Below, in pieces: positions 1 through 5,231 of a stretch of 5,231 nt of DNA. The translations under genes were made by a program, and so were the position numbers. Position 1 is the first letter of the stretch, and every line of letters starts with the position of its first letter. The stretch comes from Armatimonadota bacterium (GTDB taxonomy: Bacteria; Armatimonadota; SYMT01), in the NCBI GenBank assembly GCA_020696885.1, contig JAJFMS010000332.1, positions 1-5,231 of the forward strand. Direction: 5' to 3'. The notes under the pieces were generated by a model. It ran no database searches, was not told where the DNA came from, and saw only the letters and a list, made by a program, of their open reading frames with translations.

Positions 1-2
1 GC

Positions 3-50
3 CTCCTCCAGCCGGATCAGGACCTGCCCGCAGGCGCGAAGATCCGGTAG
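3..50 (+). CDS. C-terminal end of an unidentified plus-strand gene (partial)
   Basis: Reading from base 3 gives LLQPDQDLPAGAKIR followed by TAG at 48-50; the gene would start left of the window. The codons are strongly G/C-ending, but so are the competing frames over this short stretch, so codon bias does not decide. The better argument is context: the TTCAGGGG array starts on the very next base, just as the mirror-image array starts a few bases after the stop of the gene at 238-696. That suggests two convergent gene ends with the same kind of 3' element. Fifteen residues are too few to name a family. A minus-strand reading (LPDLRACGQVLIRLEEA) is also open but has no ATG. Confidence 0.33.
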   Translation, partial: LLQPDQDLPAGAKIR

Positions 51-88
51 TTCAGGGGTTCAGGGGTTCAGGCGTTCGGGTGTTGGGG
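51..88 (+). repeat. Decaying tandem array of 8-bp unit TTCAGGGG (left arm)
   Basis: Two exact units (51-58, 59-66) are followed by ttcaggcg (67-74), ttcgggtg (75-82) and ttgggg (83-88). The G runs at 55-58, 63-66, 78-80 and 85-88 are four tracts of three or more G, but one loop is 11 nt, so a G-quadruplex here would be a relaxed one. It is the inverted partner of the array at 201-236 and abuts the TAG at 48-50. Confidence 0.85.
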
Positions 89-200
89 CTGCGGTGAAGG
101 GCTTGCAGTCGGTGTTCATAGCGATCGTCATGGGAGTACCCCTGACGAGTTAGAAGTTCGAGGATCAAGTGAAACCGCGCTGGCTGGCCGGTGCCTGCCA
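89..200. other. Core between the two inverted TTCAGGGG arrays
   Basis: These 112 bp separate the two arms. No convincing gene is present. A 23-codon minus-strand ORF (131 down to 60, starting MTIAMNTDCKPF) runs into the left array and stops there, so its end is repeat-derived. The stretch 150-170 contains gttagaagttcgagg, a TTCGA-type low-complexity phrase. The arms plus core could be a small non-autonomous mobile element or a repeat-rich convergent terminator region. I see no transposase and no clear target-site duplication. Confidence 0.4.
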
Positions 201-236
201 CCTGAACCCCTGAACCCCTGAACCCCTGAACACCCA
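201..236 (-). repeat. Tandem array of 8-bp unit TTCAGGGG, inverted (right arm)
   Basis: On the plus strand the unit reads CCTGAACC three times (201-224), then cctgaaca (225-232), then cccaa. On the minus strand this is GGG, then three GGGG tracts (235-233, 226-223, 218-215, 210-207) separated by loops of 6, 4 and 4 nt, which fits the standard G3+N1-7 quadruplex pattern. It lies just beyond the TGA (240-238) of the minus-strand gene, so the G-rich strand would be in that gene's mRNA. It could also pair with the left arm across the 112 bp between them and form a long hairpin. Confidence 0.85.
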
Positions 237-237
237 A

Positions 238-696
238 TCAGGCCTTCGGCACTCGCTTCAGCACCATGTAGAACTGGACGGCCGCGGTCGTCTTGAACTC
301 CGTGGGGCGAGCGCGGCCAGGGTTGGCGACGCACCACTTCAACGTGTCACCTTCCAGGGTGTAGATCCCGGTGAACTCCCGGTCCTTCACCTGGCCGGCG
401 GTGCCGGTCGGGTCGAGCCGCGGCGGGGTCTGAGTCAGGTCCAGCCGGTAGGTGCCTTCGCCGAAGCTCACGGTGTCGTCCTTGGCGCGGATCGACGTGG
501 GCGTGATCACCACTTCCGTCAGCTTTGCGATACCCCGATCCACGCGCTCTCCGCGACCGTTGACCACGAACCCCTGCCAGGTGCCGGCGAGCTTCTGCCG
601 CTCCGCCGCCTCCCGATCCTGGGACTGCGCCGGGAGCATTGCTCCGATCGACGTGATTCCAAGCAGTGCTGCAAGCGCCAAAACACCACGTTGCAT
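238..696 (-). CDS. Secreted TIGR03067-domain (lipocalin-like) protein
   Basis: This 152-residue protein matches the TIGR03067 pattern: an opening LAGTW near residues 36-40, a middle strand GEGTYRLD (79-86), then GIYTLEGDTLKWC (110-122), RPTEF (130-134) and a closing MVLKR (144-148). The family is a small, probably beta-barrel domain, typically exported and abundant in Planctomycetota; its molecular function is unknown. Residues 1-25 form a signal peptide (MQRG, then a hydrophobic LALAALLGITSIGAML) with a plausible cleavage after AQS. The ATG at 696 is preferred because GGAGAA lies 6 nt upstream and the signal peptide follows immediately. A longer frame to 837 adds 47 residues unlike a signal sequence. 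It lies 192 bp downstream of another exported protein on the same strand; a shared transcript is possible, but a TATAAG box in the gap hints at its own promoter. Confidence 0.9.
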   Translation of the reverse strand: MQRGVLALAALLGITSIGAMLPAQSQDREAAERQKLAGTWQGFVVNGRGERVDRGIAKLTEVVITPTSIRAKDDTVSFGEGTYRLDLTQTPPRLDPTGTAGQVKDREFTGIYTLEGDTLKWCVANPGRARPTEFKTTAAVQFYMVLKRVPKA

Positions 697-783
697 GATC
701 TTCTCCGCAGGTAGCCGGTTAACCACCAGGACGTCTCCCGGTAGCTTCCGGACATCAGGCACCGATTCGAGTTGGGAAGCCTC

Positions 784-816
784 GCGGCGACCTGCGCGAA
801 TCGCACCAGTCGCCGC
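784..816 (-). other. Stem-loop in the leader of the TIGR03067 gene
   Basis: GCGGCGAC (784-791) and GTCGCCGC (809-816) form a perfect 8-bp stem around a 17-nt loop, which has a minor inner pairing of its own. If transcription starts near 819, as the TATAAG box suggests, this hairpin would sit at the very 5' end of the mRNA, about 90 nt before the start codon. It has no T tract, so it is unlikely to be an intrinsic terminator of the upstream gene. A role in 5' stabilisation or regulation is inference only. Confidence 0.35.
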
Positions 817-825
817 CGCCACTTT

Positions 826-831
826 CTTATA
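826..831 (-). promoter_or_regulatory. Candidate -10 box TATAAG for the TIGR03067 gene
   Basis: The minus strand reads TATAAG (831 down to 826), five of six matches to TATAAT, in an otherwise GC-rich gap. No good -35 hexamer lies 16-18 bp upstream; TTGATG is present but only 11 bp away. A start near 819 would give a leader of about 120 nt before the ATG at 696. Confidence 0.3.
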
Positions 832-888
832 CCCCAAAGCTACATCAAACTTCGGGGCCGGACCGTTGCGTTGGGATTTGGGGGCTCC

Positions 889-1449
889 CTACTCCGCAAG
901 CCGGGTTACGTGCAGGAACACCACGTGCTCAGCGGGGAGCTCTTTGGTGCCCGGGACCCAGACCGCGATGGTGCCTCCGCTCGCCACGGTAGCCTTCTGC
1001 TCGACCGTCGGACCGGCGAAGCGGTCCGGGGTGCGCTTGCCGTAGAGCACCTTGAGGTCCAGGCGAATCTTTTCGTTGATCACGCGCGGCAGGAACGTGG
1101 CGCCCAGCCCGGGCTGGTTCTTGTCCGCAACGGAGATCTCCCCACCCACGCCGTCCAGCATCGTGATGGTAAGCTGGTCGCGCGCCGAGGCCTGCTGCGA
1201 CGAGATTGCTGCCGCCAGGGGCGCCCGCAGCGCGGCCGCGGATGCGTCCGTCACCCAGCCCTTCTCCCGCAACTCGGTGACCGCGGCGCTGGTGTTCTTC
1301 GGGAAGATACCGTCTTTGAAGACCACGTGCTCCACGCGGACCCGAACCTGGATCGGATGTGCCGGTTCCTCCGGCGCGGCGGTGGCGGAGAACGGTGTCC
1401 CCAGGGTGAGAGACAGAGGCAGCAGCAGGGCAATTCTTGCGAAGCGCAT
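889..1449 (-). CDS. Exported protein with secretin C-terminal-like pattern
   Basis: This 186-residue protein starts at the ATG at 1449, with AAAGGAG (1461-1455) 5 nt upstream, a near-ideal ribosome binding site. Residues 1-24 are a signal peptide (MRFARIALLLPLSL..., ATA before the likely cleavage). The mature part shows the rhythm of the secretin domain of type II/III secretion and type IV pilus proteins: an N-terminal VRVRVEHVVF strand, ITMLDGVGGEISV (95-107), GLGATFLPRVINEKIRLDLKV (114-134), and VASGGTIAVWVPG (155-167), which resembles the 'dG.tv.igG' strand. Secretins are outer-membrane channels several hundred residues long. This protein lacks the N0-N3 domains, so at most it is a stand-alone secretin-fold protein and not a functional channel by itself. 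The assignment rests on pattern resemblance and is tentative; the coding call and export are firm. No secretion genes are nearby. The same frame stays open upstream through the whole antisense of argS, which is a codon-bias artefact. Confidence 0.85.
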   Translation of the reverse strand: MRFARIALLLPLSLTLGTPFSATAAPEEPAHPIQVRVRVEHVVFKDGIFPKNTSAAVTELREKGWVTDASAAALRAPLAAAISSQQASARDQLTITMLDGVGGEISVADKNQPGLGATFLPRVINEKIRLDLKVLYGKRTPDRFAGPTVEQKATVASGGTIAVWVPGTKELPAEHVVFLHVTRLAE

Positions 1450-1454
1450 CGGGG

Positions 1455-1461
1455 CTCCTTT
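1455..1461 (-). promoter_or_regulatory. Shine-Dalgarno AAAGGAG deciding the start at 1449
   Basis: The minus strand reads AAAGGAG followed by a 5-nt spacer and ATG. This fixes the start inside a reading frame that is otherwise open for more than 2 kb upstream. Confidence 0.75.
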
Positions 1462-1470
1462 ACGGCGGAA

Positions 1471-1491
1471 ATTGAGTAGGTAACAATTGAG
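1471..1491. repeat. Direct repeat ATTGAG in AT-rich patch of the divergent promoter region
   Basis: ATTGAG occurs at 1471-1476 and 1486-1491, 15 bp apart, in the only AT-rich patch of the 147-bp region between the two divergent genes. It is the likeliest place for the promoter of the minus-strand gene at 889-1449, but I cannot assign a clear -10 and -35 pair. The repeat is short enough to be chance. Confidence 0.25.
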
Positions 1492-1581
1492 ACGCGAGCG
1501 GATGATCGGTTGTTCCGTGGGCTTGCGCCCGTGCTGCAACTCGATATTCGGGACGCGGAGGCTCTCAAGCAGCCGCAATTG

Positions 1582-1590
1582 TGGTATTCT
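1582..1590 (+). promoter_or_regulatory. Extended -10 promoter for a leaderless argS mRNA
   Basis: TGG-TATTCT fits the extended -10 pattern TGN-TANNNT. Its last base is 6 nt before the A of the argS ATG at 1597, the usual distance from a -10 box to the transcription start, so the mRNA would begin at or next to the start codon. No Shine-Dalgarno sequence lies upstream of this ATG, whereas both minus-strand neighbours have clear ones. No -35 hexamer is visible, as is common for extended -10 promoters. Confidence 0.5.
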
Positions 1591-1596
1591 GGTGCG

Positions 1597-3381
1597 ATGA
1601 AAAGCTTGCGAGAAGAAATCGAAGCCGGGGTTACCCGGGCGCTGGTGCAGCTGGTGGGGCCGGAAGGCGCCGCGATCGATCCGATCGTACGCCCCACCCA
1701 GGAACCGAAGTTCGGGGATTACCAGTCTAACGTGGCGCTGGGACTGGCCAAGAAGCTGGGCCGCAAGCCGCGCGAGGTGGCGGAAGCGCTCGTCGCTGCC
1801 CTGGGCCTGGACGAGGTGTGCGAGACGCCGGAGATCGCCGGGCCGGGGTTCATCAACTTCCGCCTGCGGCCGGACTTTCTTAGCAAGGCGCTCAGCAGCA
1901 TCCAGGCGGACCCTCGCCTGGGCATCGCCCCCACGGAGAGCCCGGAGCGGGTGGTGGTGGACTACTCCAGCCCGAACGTGGCCAAGGCGATGCACGTGGG
2001 TCACCTGCGCTCCACCATCATCGGCGATACCATCGCGCGGCTGCTGGAGTTCCAGGGACATGACGTCCTGCGCCTGAACCACCTGGGCGATTGGGGCACC
2101 CAATTCGGCATGCTGATCCAGCACCTGCGGGAGACGGCTCCGGAGGTGACGGAGAACCCGGAGGGTGTGCACATCGCGGACCTGGAGGCGTTCTACATCG
2201 CCGCCAAGGCGCGGTTCGACCAGGAGACAGACTTCCAGGACCGAGCCCGGCAGGCGGTAGTGGAGCTGCAGTCCGGCGACCCGCAGGCACGCGCTATCTG
2301 GGAAGTGCTCTGCACCGAGTCCATGCGCCACGCCACCGAGGTGTACGAGCTGCTGGACATCCGGGGCCTGGAGACGCGGGGTGAGAGCTTCTACAATCCG
2401 ATGCTCCCAGAGGTGGTTGCGGAACTGGAAGCCCAGGGCCTTGCGGTGGAGAGCCAGGGTGCCGTCTGCGTGTTCCTGGATGGTTACAAGAACAAAGAGG
2501 GCGCTCCGCTGCCGCTGATCGTGCGGAAGTCCGGCGGGGGCTACAACTACGACACCACGGACCTGGCCGGCGTGCGGCACCGCGTGGGCGAGGAGCAGGC
2601 AAAGCGGATCGTCTACGTGACGGACAAGCGGCAGGCGCAGCACTTCGCGATGGTCTTCGACGCCGCGCAGAAGGCTGGCTGGGTGCCGGGAGATGTGCGG
2701 CTGGAGCACGTGGGCTTCGGGATGGTGCTCGGCCCGAACCGAAAACCGTTCGCCACCCGGGACGGCGGCACCGTGAAGCTGGTCGACCTCTTGCAGGAAG
2801 CCGAGGCGCGTGCCCTCCAGGCGGCACTGGCGATCCAGGCGAAGGGCGACGACGAGCGGCGCCAGACATTCTCGGCCGACGAGATGCAGTCGATTGCACA
2901 GGCAATCGGCATCGGCTCCGTGAAGTACGCGGACCTCAGCCACAACCTGACCACGGACTACGTGTTCGACTGGGACACCATGCTGGCGCTGGAGGGCAAT
3001 ACGGCGCTCTACATGCTCTATGCCTACGTCCGGACCCGCGGCATCGCGCGGAAGGCGGGGCTGGCGTATGAGGAGCTGCCCACGGACCTGCCGATCACGG
3101 TGGAGCACGAGAGCGAGATCGCCCTGGCGAAGCAGCTCCTGAACTTCGGCGCGGTGATCCGCCAGGTGAGCGATGAGCTGCGGCCGCACCACCTGACGGA
3201 TTACCTCTACAGCCTGAGCCGTGCGTACAGCGGGCTCTTCGACCGAGAGCGCGGCGTCCGCGTGATCGACGCAGCGCCCGAGAGCGTGCGCCTCAGCCGG
3301 CTGCGCCTCTGCGATCTCACAGCGCGGGCCTTGAAGCTGGGCCTCAACCTGCTCGGCATCCGGGTGCTGGAACGGATGTAG
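1597..3381 (+). CDS. argS: Arginyl-tRNA synthetase
   Basis: This class I aminoacyl-tRNA synthetase charges tRNA-Arg with arginine using ATP, in the cytoplasm. The 594-residue protein is close to the usual bacterial length of about 550-600. An N-terminal Arg-tRNA-synthetase domain covers about residues 1-90 (FGDYQSNVAL at 39-48, GPGFINFRL at 82-90). The HIGH signature appears as SSPNVAKAMHVGHLRST (124-140), and NHLGDWGTQFGMLI (161-174) follows. The core continues with RKSGGGYNYDTTDLA (310-324). The KMSKS loop is replaced by GMVLGPNRKPFATR (375-388), the canonical lysine-displaced form in many bacterial ArgS proteins. The C-terminal DALR anticodon-binding domain ends in LGIRVLERM. The ATG at 1597 matches the family N-terminus; an in-frame TTG at 1510 would add 29 unrelated residues. 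The gene stands alone, divergent from the secretin-like gene and convergent with the gene to its right. Confidence 0.98.
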   Translation: MKSLREEIEAGVTRALVQLVGPEGAAIDPIVRPTQEPKFGDYQSNVALGLAKKLGRKPREVAEALVAALGLDEVCETPEIAGPGFINFRLRPDFLSKALSSIQADPRLGIAPTESPERVVVDYSSPNVAKAMHVGHLRSTIIGDTIARLLEFQGHDVLRLNHLGDWGTQFGMLIQHLRETAPEVTENPEGVHIADLEAFYIAAKARFDQETDFQDRARQAVVELQSGDPQARAIWEVLCTESMRHATEVYELLDIRGLETRGESFYNPMLPEVVAELEAQGLAVESQGAVCVFLDGYKNKEGAPLPLIVRKSGGGYNYDTTDLAGVRHRVGEEQAKRIVYVTDKRQAQHFAMVFDAAQKAGWVPGDVRLEHVGFGMVLGPNRKPFATRDGGTVKLVDLLQEAEARALQAALAIQAKGDDERRQTFSADEMQSIAQAIGIGSVKYADLSHNLTTDYVFDWDTMLALEGNTALYMLYAYVRTRGIARKAGLAYEELPTDLPITVEHESEIALAKQLLNFGAVIRQVSDELRPHHLTDYLYSLSRAYSGLFDRERGVRVIDAAPESVRLSRLRLCDLTARALKLGLNLLGIRVLERM

Positions 3382-4661
3382 TCCCCACCTGTCGCCTCCC
3401 GGCCTCCATCCGGAGGCCGGGAGGCGTGGGCGAGGAACTCCACGGTGCGCCGAGGAGTGAGCACGACCTTCACCGAGAGCGGCCAGAAGCGCCGGCCGGA
3501 TGGGAGACTGAAGCTGTACGGGCCCTGATCCACGTGAGTGCGGTCGCAGTCGATTCGCCCCACCTTCGTATCGGCGAAAGCCTGGACGGCGTACCATTCG
3601 GCGGGCTTCGTCAGGTTGATCGTGATGCTGGGAGTGATGGTGCCGATGCCAAACCTCGAGGCAGCATCGAGGCCCAACAGCTCACTCGCCTCCAGTTGAT
3701 ACCCGTGCAGAGTCGCACGCCGCGCCATCCGGACCGTTTTTCGCGGCGGGGGCATCGTCAGATCAGGCAGCGTCCACGTATCTTCGGGTGGGAACGACGC
3801 GCGCCGGACCAGTTCCACGCGGACCCGATACACCGGCTCCGTAGATAGGAGCCGGGTGCCCATCTGGACCCGCAGCCGTTCGCGGTCCAGCCACAGGATG
3901 CCCTCCAGCGGCTCCCACACGTTCCCGGTAGCGTCCTCTATCGTCAGTCCCTCCACGCTCCAGTCCCTCGCCGCAGCACGGCCCGTTTCCCGGACCCGCA
4001 GGTCAAGATAGGGCTTCGGCTCGTCCAGGGTCTCCGCTCCGGAGCGCGGGGGAGGCACGACCAAACGGTCCAGCGTCACCTCCACGGGGCCGTCGCGGCG
4101 CACGGTGCCCACCGGATCGGCCTTCCAGTTCGGATGCGGCCCGGAGGCGGGGTTCGCAGTGACGATCTCGGGCAGTGCGTGATCGCTGGAGCGGACCCGG
4201 ATCCGGCGACCGCGGCGGGGGAAGGCGGTGAACTGCACGGGAAGGAGCGCGGGCGCATCGAGACTCCAGTCGTCGGCCCAGGAAGTCACTCGGACTTCTT
4301 CCCCGTGCTCCCCGACGACCGCGACGCCGCCTGGCATGACGCCGTCCCAGAAGGCGAGTTCACCAAGACTCTGCCACACCACCAGTGTTGCCGGCTGAAC
4401 GCGCGGCGCCGGCACGATGGCCCCGCCGATTCGGCTTTGCAGTTGCGGGAAGTGGGACAGGACCAGTTTCTGGAGCGGTGAGCCGAGGCGCAACGGCTGG
4501 TCTCCGTAGGTCACCCCCACGATGGCGCCCCGCGTCTTGAGCGCCCGGGTTTCGCGTGGGTCCGCGCGCATCGCCAGGCTGACGGCCGCCGTGAGGCCGA
4601 TAGCCAGCAACGTGGAGCTGATCAGGACGAGCACGCGAGGACCGCTGAGGTTGGGGAGCAT
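3207..4661 (-). CDS. Membrane-anchored protein of unknown family, C-terminus reading into argS antisense
   Basis: I do not recognise the family. From the ATG at 4661 the frame encodes 484 residues. Residues 10-30 (VLVLISSTLLAIGLTAAVSLAM) are a signal anchor or uncleaved signal peptide, after which the chain is probably extracytoplasmic. The rest is rich in alternating hydrophobic patterns typical of beta domains (GNVWEPLEGILWLDRERLRVQMG, VYRVRVELV, SITINLTKPAEWYAVQAF, LSVKVVLTPRRTVEFLA), with tryptophan-rich stretches and no catalytic motif I can see. A GTG at 4721 would add 20 residues before the anchor; neither start has a well-spaced Shine-Dalgarno, so the start is uncertain. The last 57 residues lie opposite argS and contain about a quarter arginine, unlike the rest. 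The functional protein may therefore end near the hairpin at 3393-3426, with its stop lost or absent. Confidence 0.75.
   Translation of the reverse strand: MLPNLSGPRVLVLISSTLLAIGLTAAVSLAMRADPRETRALKTRGAIVGVTYGDQPLRLGSPLQKLVLSHFPQLQSRIGGAIVPAPRVQPATLVVWQSLGELAFWDGVMPGGVAVVGEHGEEVRVTSWADDWSLDAPALLPVQFTAFPRRGRRIRVRSSDHALPEIVTANPASGPHPNWKADPVGTVRRDGPVEVTLDRLVVPPPRSGAETLDEPKPYLDLRVRETGRAAARDWSVEGLTIEDATGNVWEPLEGILWLDRERLRVQMGTRLLSTEPVYRVRVELVRRASFPPEDTWTLPDLTMPPPRKTVRMARRATLHGYQLEASELLGLDAASRFGIGTITPSITINLTKPAEWYAVQAFADTKVGRIDCDRTHVDQGPYSFSLPSGRRFWPLSVKVVLTPRRTVEFLAHASRPPDGGREATGGDYIRSSTRMPSRLRPSFKARAVRSQRRSRLRRTLSGAASITRTPRSRSKSPLYARLRL
3393..3426. terminator. 15-bp perfect hairpin after argS
   Basis: Positions 3393-3407 and 3412-3426 are perfect reverse complements around a 4-nt ATCC loop, very GC-rich, starting 11 bases after the argS stop codon. 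Neither side is followed by a T tract, so it would act as a T-less (I-shaped) terminator or an mRNA 3' stabiliser. Its symmetry allows it to serve both convergent genes. It also lies inside the open frame of the minus-strand gene, spelling about residues 412-423. Confidence 0.7.
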
Positions 4662-4879
4662 CCTGCCATGGTCAGGCGTTCTCTGCGGGGATTCCTCTCC
4701 ATCACGCTTCGGATACAGCACACCGCCAGGGCTTCTGGTGCCGATGAGTGCGCCGCTATCACCCTACTGGTCGTCCCGGAGGAAGACGCGTTCCGACGGC
4801 GAACTCCAGCATGCAAACTGATGTTCGATCGGATGTCTACCTGGCGTCCGGCTTCCTACTTTGCCTCCAGAGAGTTACG
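4662..4879. other. Divergent intergenic region
   Basis: These 218 bp separate the start of the minus-strand membrane protein from the Rpn-family gene. A minus-strand ORF of 64 codons (4816 down to 4622) runs through it but overlaps the membrane gene and resembles nothing known. CGATCG at 4826-4831 is a 6-bp palindrome. I see no RNA gene, terminator or clear promoter for the minus-strand gene. Confidence 0.5.
4857..4862 (+). promoter_or_regulatory. Weak candidate -10 (TACTTT) for the Rpn-family gene
   Basis: TACTTT fits TANNNT and would place transcription start about 10 nt before the ATG at 4880, leaving AGAG as a weak ribosome binding site. There is no recognisable -35. If this is the promoter, the upstream in-frame ATG at 4811 cannot be the start. 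Confidence 0.22.
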
Positions 4880-5231
4880 ATGTCGTTTAGCGAACAGGGC
4901 GGTTCGGAGCCCACACTCCCGGAAGAGGCAGACTACCACCCGATCGACGAGTCGATGAAGGTGCTCCTCCGGAGTTATCCGGAAGCTCTGTTCCGGCTGG
5001 CCGGCTGCCCGGTGGAGGCGAGGCTGATCCGGATGGAAGACACGGCCATCAACGTGCCGGAGCAGCGTGCCGATCACGTCTTTATCGTGCGTGATGCAGG
5101 TGGGTGTGAAACGGGAGCACTCTATCTGGAGTACCAGTTGCAACCACGTACCGACCTGCTGCCTACGTGGTTCGCGAAGGCCGGTGCGCTCGGCCGCCAG
5201 CTTGGTCTTCCGGTGGTGTTGCTGGCCGTGT
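4880..5231 (+). CDS. Rpn/PD-(D/E)XK nuclease-transposase family protein (partial, runs off the window)
   Basis: The frame is open from the ATG at 4880 to the window end, giving 117 residues of what is usually a roughly 200-350 residue protein. The N-terminal pattern EALFRLAG (35-42), then PEQRADHVFIV (60-70), GALYLEYQLQPR (79-90) and LGLPVVLLAV (108-117) fits the Rpn/YhgA-like or DUF4351-associated PD-(D/E)XK group. D65 is the candidate metal-binding aspartate on the first core strand, and E84-Y-Q86 fills the (D/E)xK position with glutamine in place of lysine, a variant often seen in this group. Proteins of this superfamily include recombination-promoting DNA endonucleases, and many lineages carry large paralogous sets of unknown role. 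An in-frame ATG at 4811 would add 23 residues, but it has no ribosome binding site and the added residues do not fit the family. Confidence 0.8.
   Translation, partial: MSFSEQGGSEPTLPEEADYHPIDESMKVLLRSYPEALFRLAGCPVEARLIRMEDTAINVPEQRADHVFIVRDAGGCETGALYLEYQLQPRTDLLPTWFAKAGALGRQLGLPVVLLAV

Noticed and set aside
60..131. Small minus-strand ORF beginning MTIAMNTDCKPF between the arrays.
   Set aside because: Only 23 codons, ends inside the repeat array, and has no family resemblance.
51..236. CRISPR array.
   Set aside because: The units are 8-bp contiguous tandem repeats in two opposed blocks, with no spacers and no cas genes.
716..723. GGTTAACC palindrome as an operator.
   Set aside because: Only 8 bp with no extended symmetry and no second copy nearby; a chance occurrence is likely enough.
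238..837. A longer version of the TIGR03067 protein with 47 extra N-terminal residues.
   Set aside because: The extension would place the signal peptide in the interior and overlaps the candidate promoter and stem-loop; the ATG at 696 has GGAG 6 nt upstream.
772..1479. Plus-strand frames of 143-235 codons opposite the secretin-like gene.
   Set aside because: They are arginine- and glycine-rich mirror frames of a gene with a clear signal peptide and ribosome binding site on the other strand.
889..3597. A 902-codon minus-strand frame spanning the whole antisense of argS and continuing into the secretin-like gene.
   Set aside because: The frame is in codon register with argS, so its stops would be the sense codons TTA, CTA and TCA, which GC-rich genes avoid. 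Openness is therefore expected by chance; the real gene starts at the Shine-Dalgarno-preceded ATG at 1449.
3426..3848. A 140-codon plus-strand ORF just right of the argS hairpin.
   Set aside because: It lies wholly opposite the membrane-protein gene, has no ribosome binding site or recognisable motif, and its composition is that of an antisense shadow.

Overview
This is a GC-rich bacterial window (well above 60% G+C by eye, codons mostly ending in G or C). It holds a complete arginyl-tRNA synthetase gene, two small secreted-protein genes on the opposite strand, a membrane-anchored protein of unknown family, and the 5' part of a Rpn-type nuclease-family gene. The TIGR03067-type lipocalin-like protein is a family best known from Planctomycetota and seen in a few other environmental phyla, so a planctomycete-like or similarly little-studied lineage is plausible. 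The window alone does not settle the taxonomy.

Layout. Positions 1-50 look like the last codons of a plus-strand gene ending in TAG. Positions 51-237 are intergenic and bounded by two opposed arrays of an 8-bp G-rich unit (TTCAGGGG). Each array begins at or a few bases after a stop codon and reads G-rich in the sense of the gene it follows. Positions 238-696 (minus) encode a secreted TIGR03067-domain protein. Positions 697-888 are a leader and promoter region with a stem-loop. Positions 889-1449 (minus) encode a secreted protein with a pattern resembling the secretin C-terminal domain. Positions 1450-1596 are a divergent promoter region. Positions 1597-3381 (plus) are argS, apparently expressed from a leaderless transcript. 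A 15-bp perfect hairpin at 3393-3426 follows argS. Positions 3207-4661 (minus) encode a membrane-anchored, probably extracytoplasmic protein whose frame has no stop before it runs through the hairpin and into the antisense of argS. Positions 4662-4879 are a divergent intergenic region. From 4880 (plus) a Rpn/PD-(D/E)XK family gene runs off the window.

How the parts relate. argS is an isolated housekeeping gene flanked by minus-strand genes, with no sign of an operon. The two small exported proteins are co-oriented and 192 bp apart. They may be co-transcribed, but the downstream one has a candidate promoter of its own. I see no defence island, CRISPR array, RNA gene or complete mobile element. 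The most unusual signals are the G-rich arrays after the two facing stop codons, the leaderless-type argS promoter, and the convergent overlap at the 3' end of argS.
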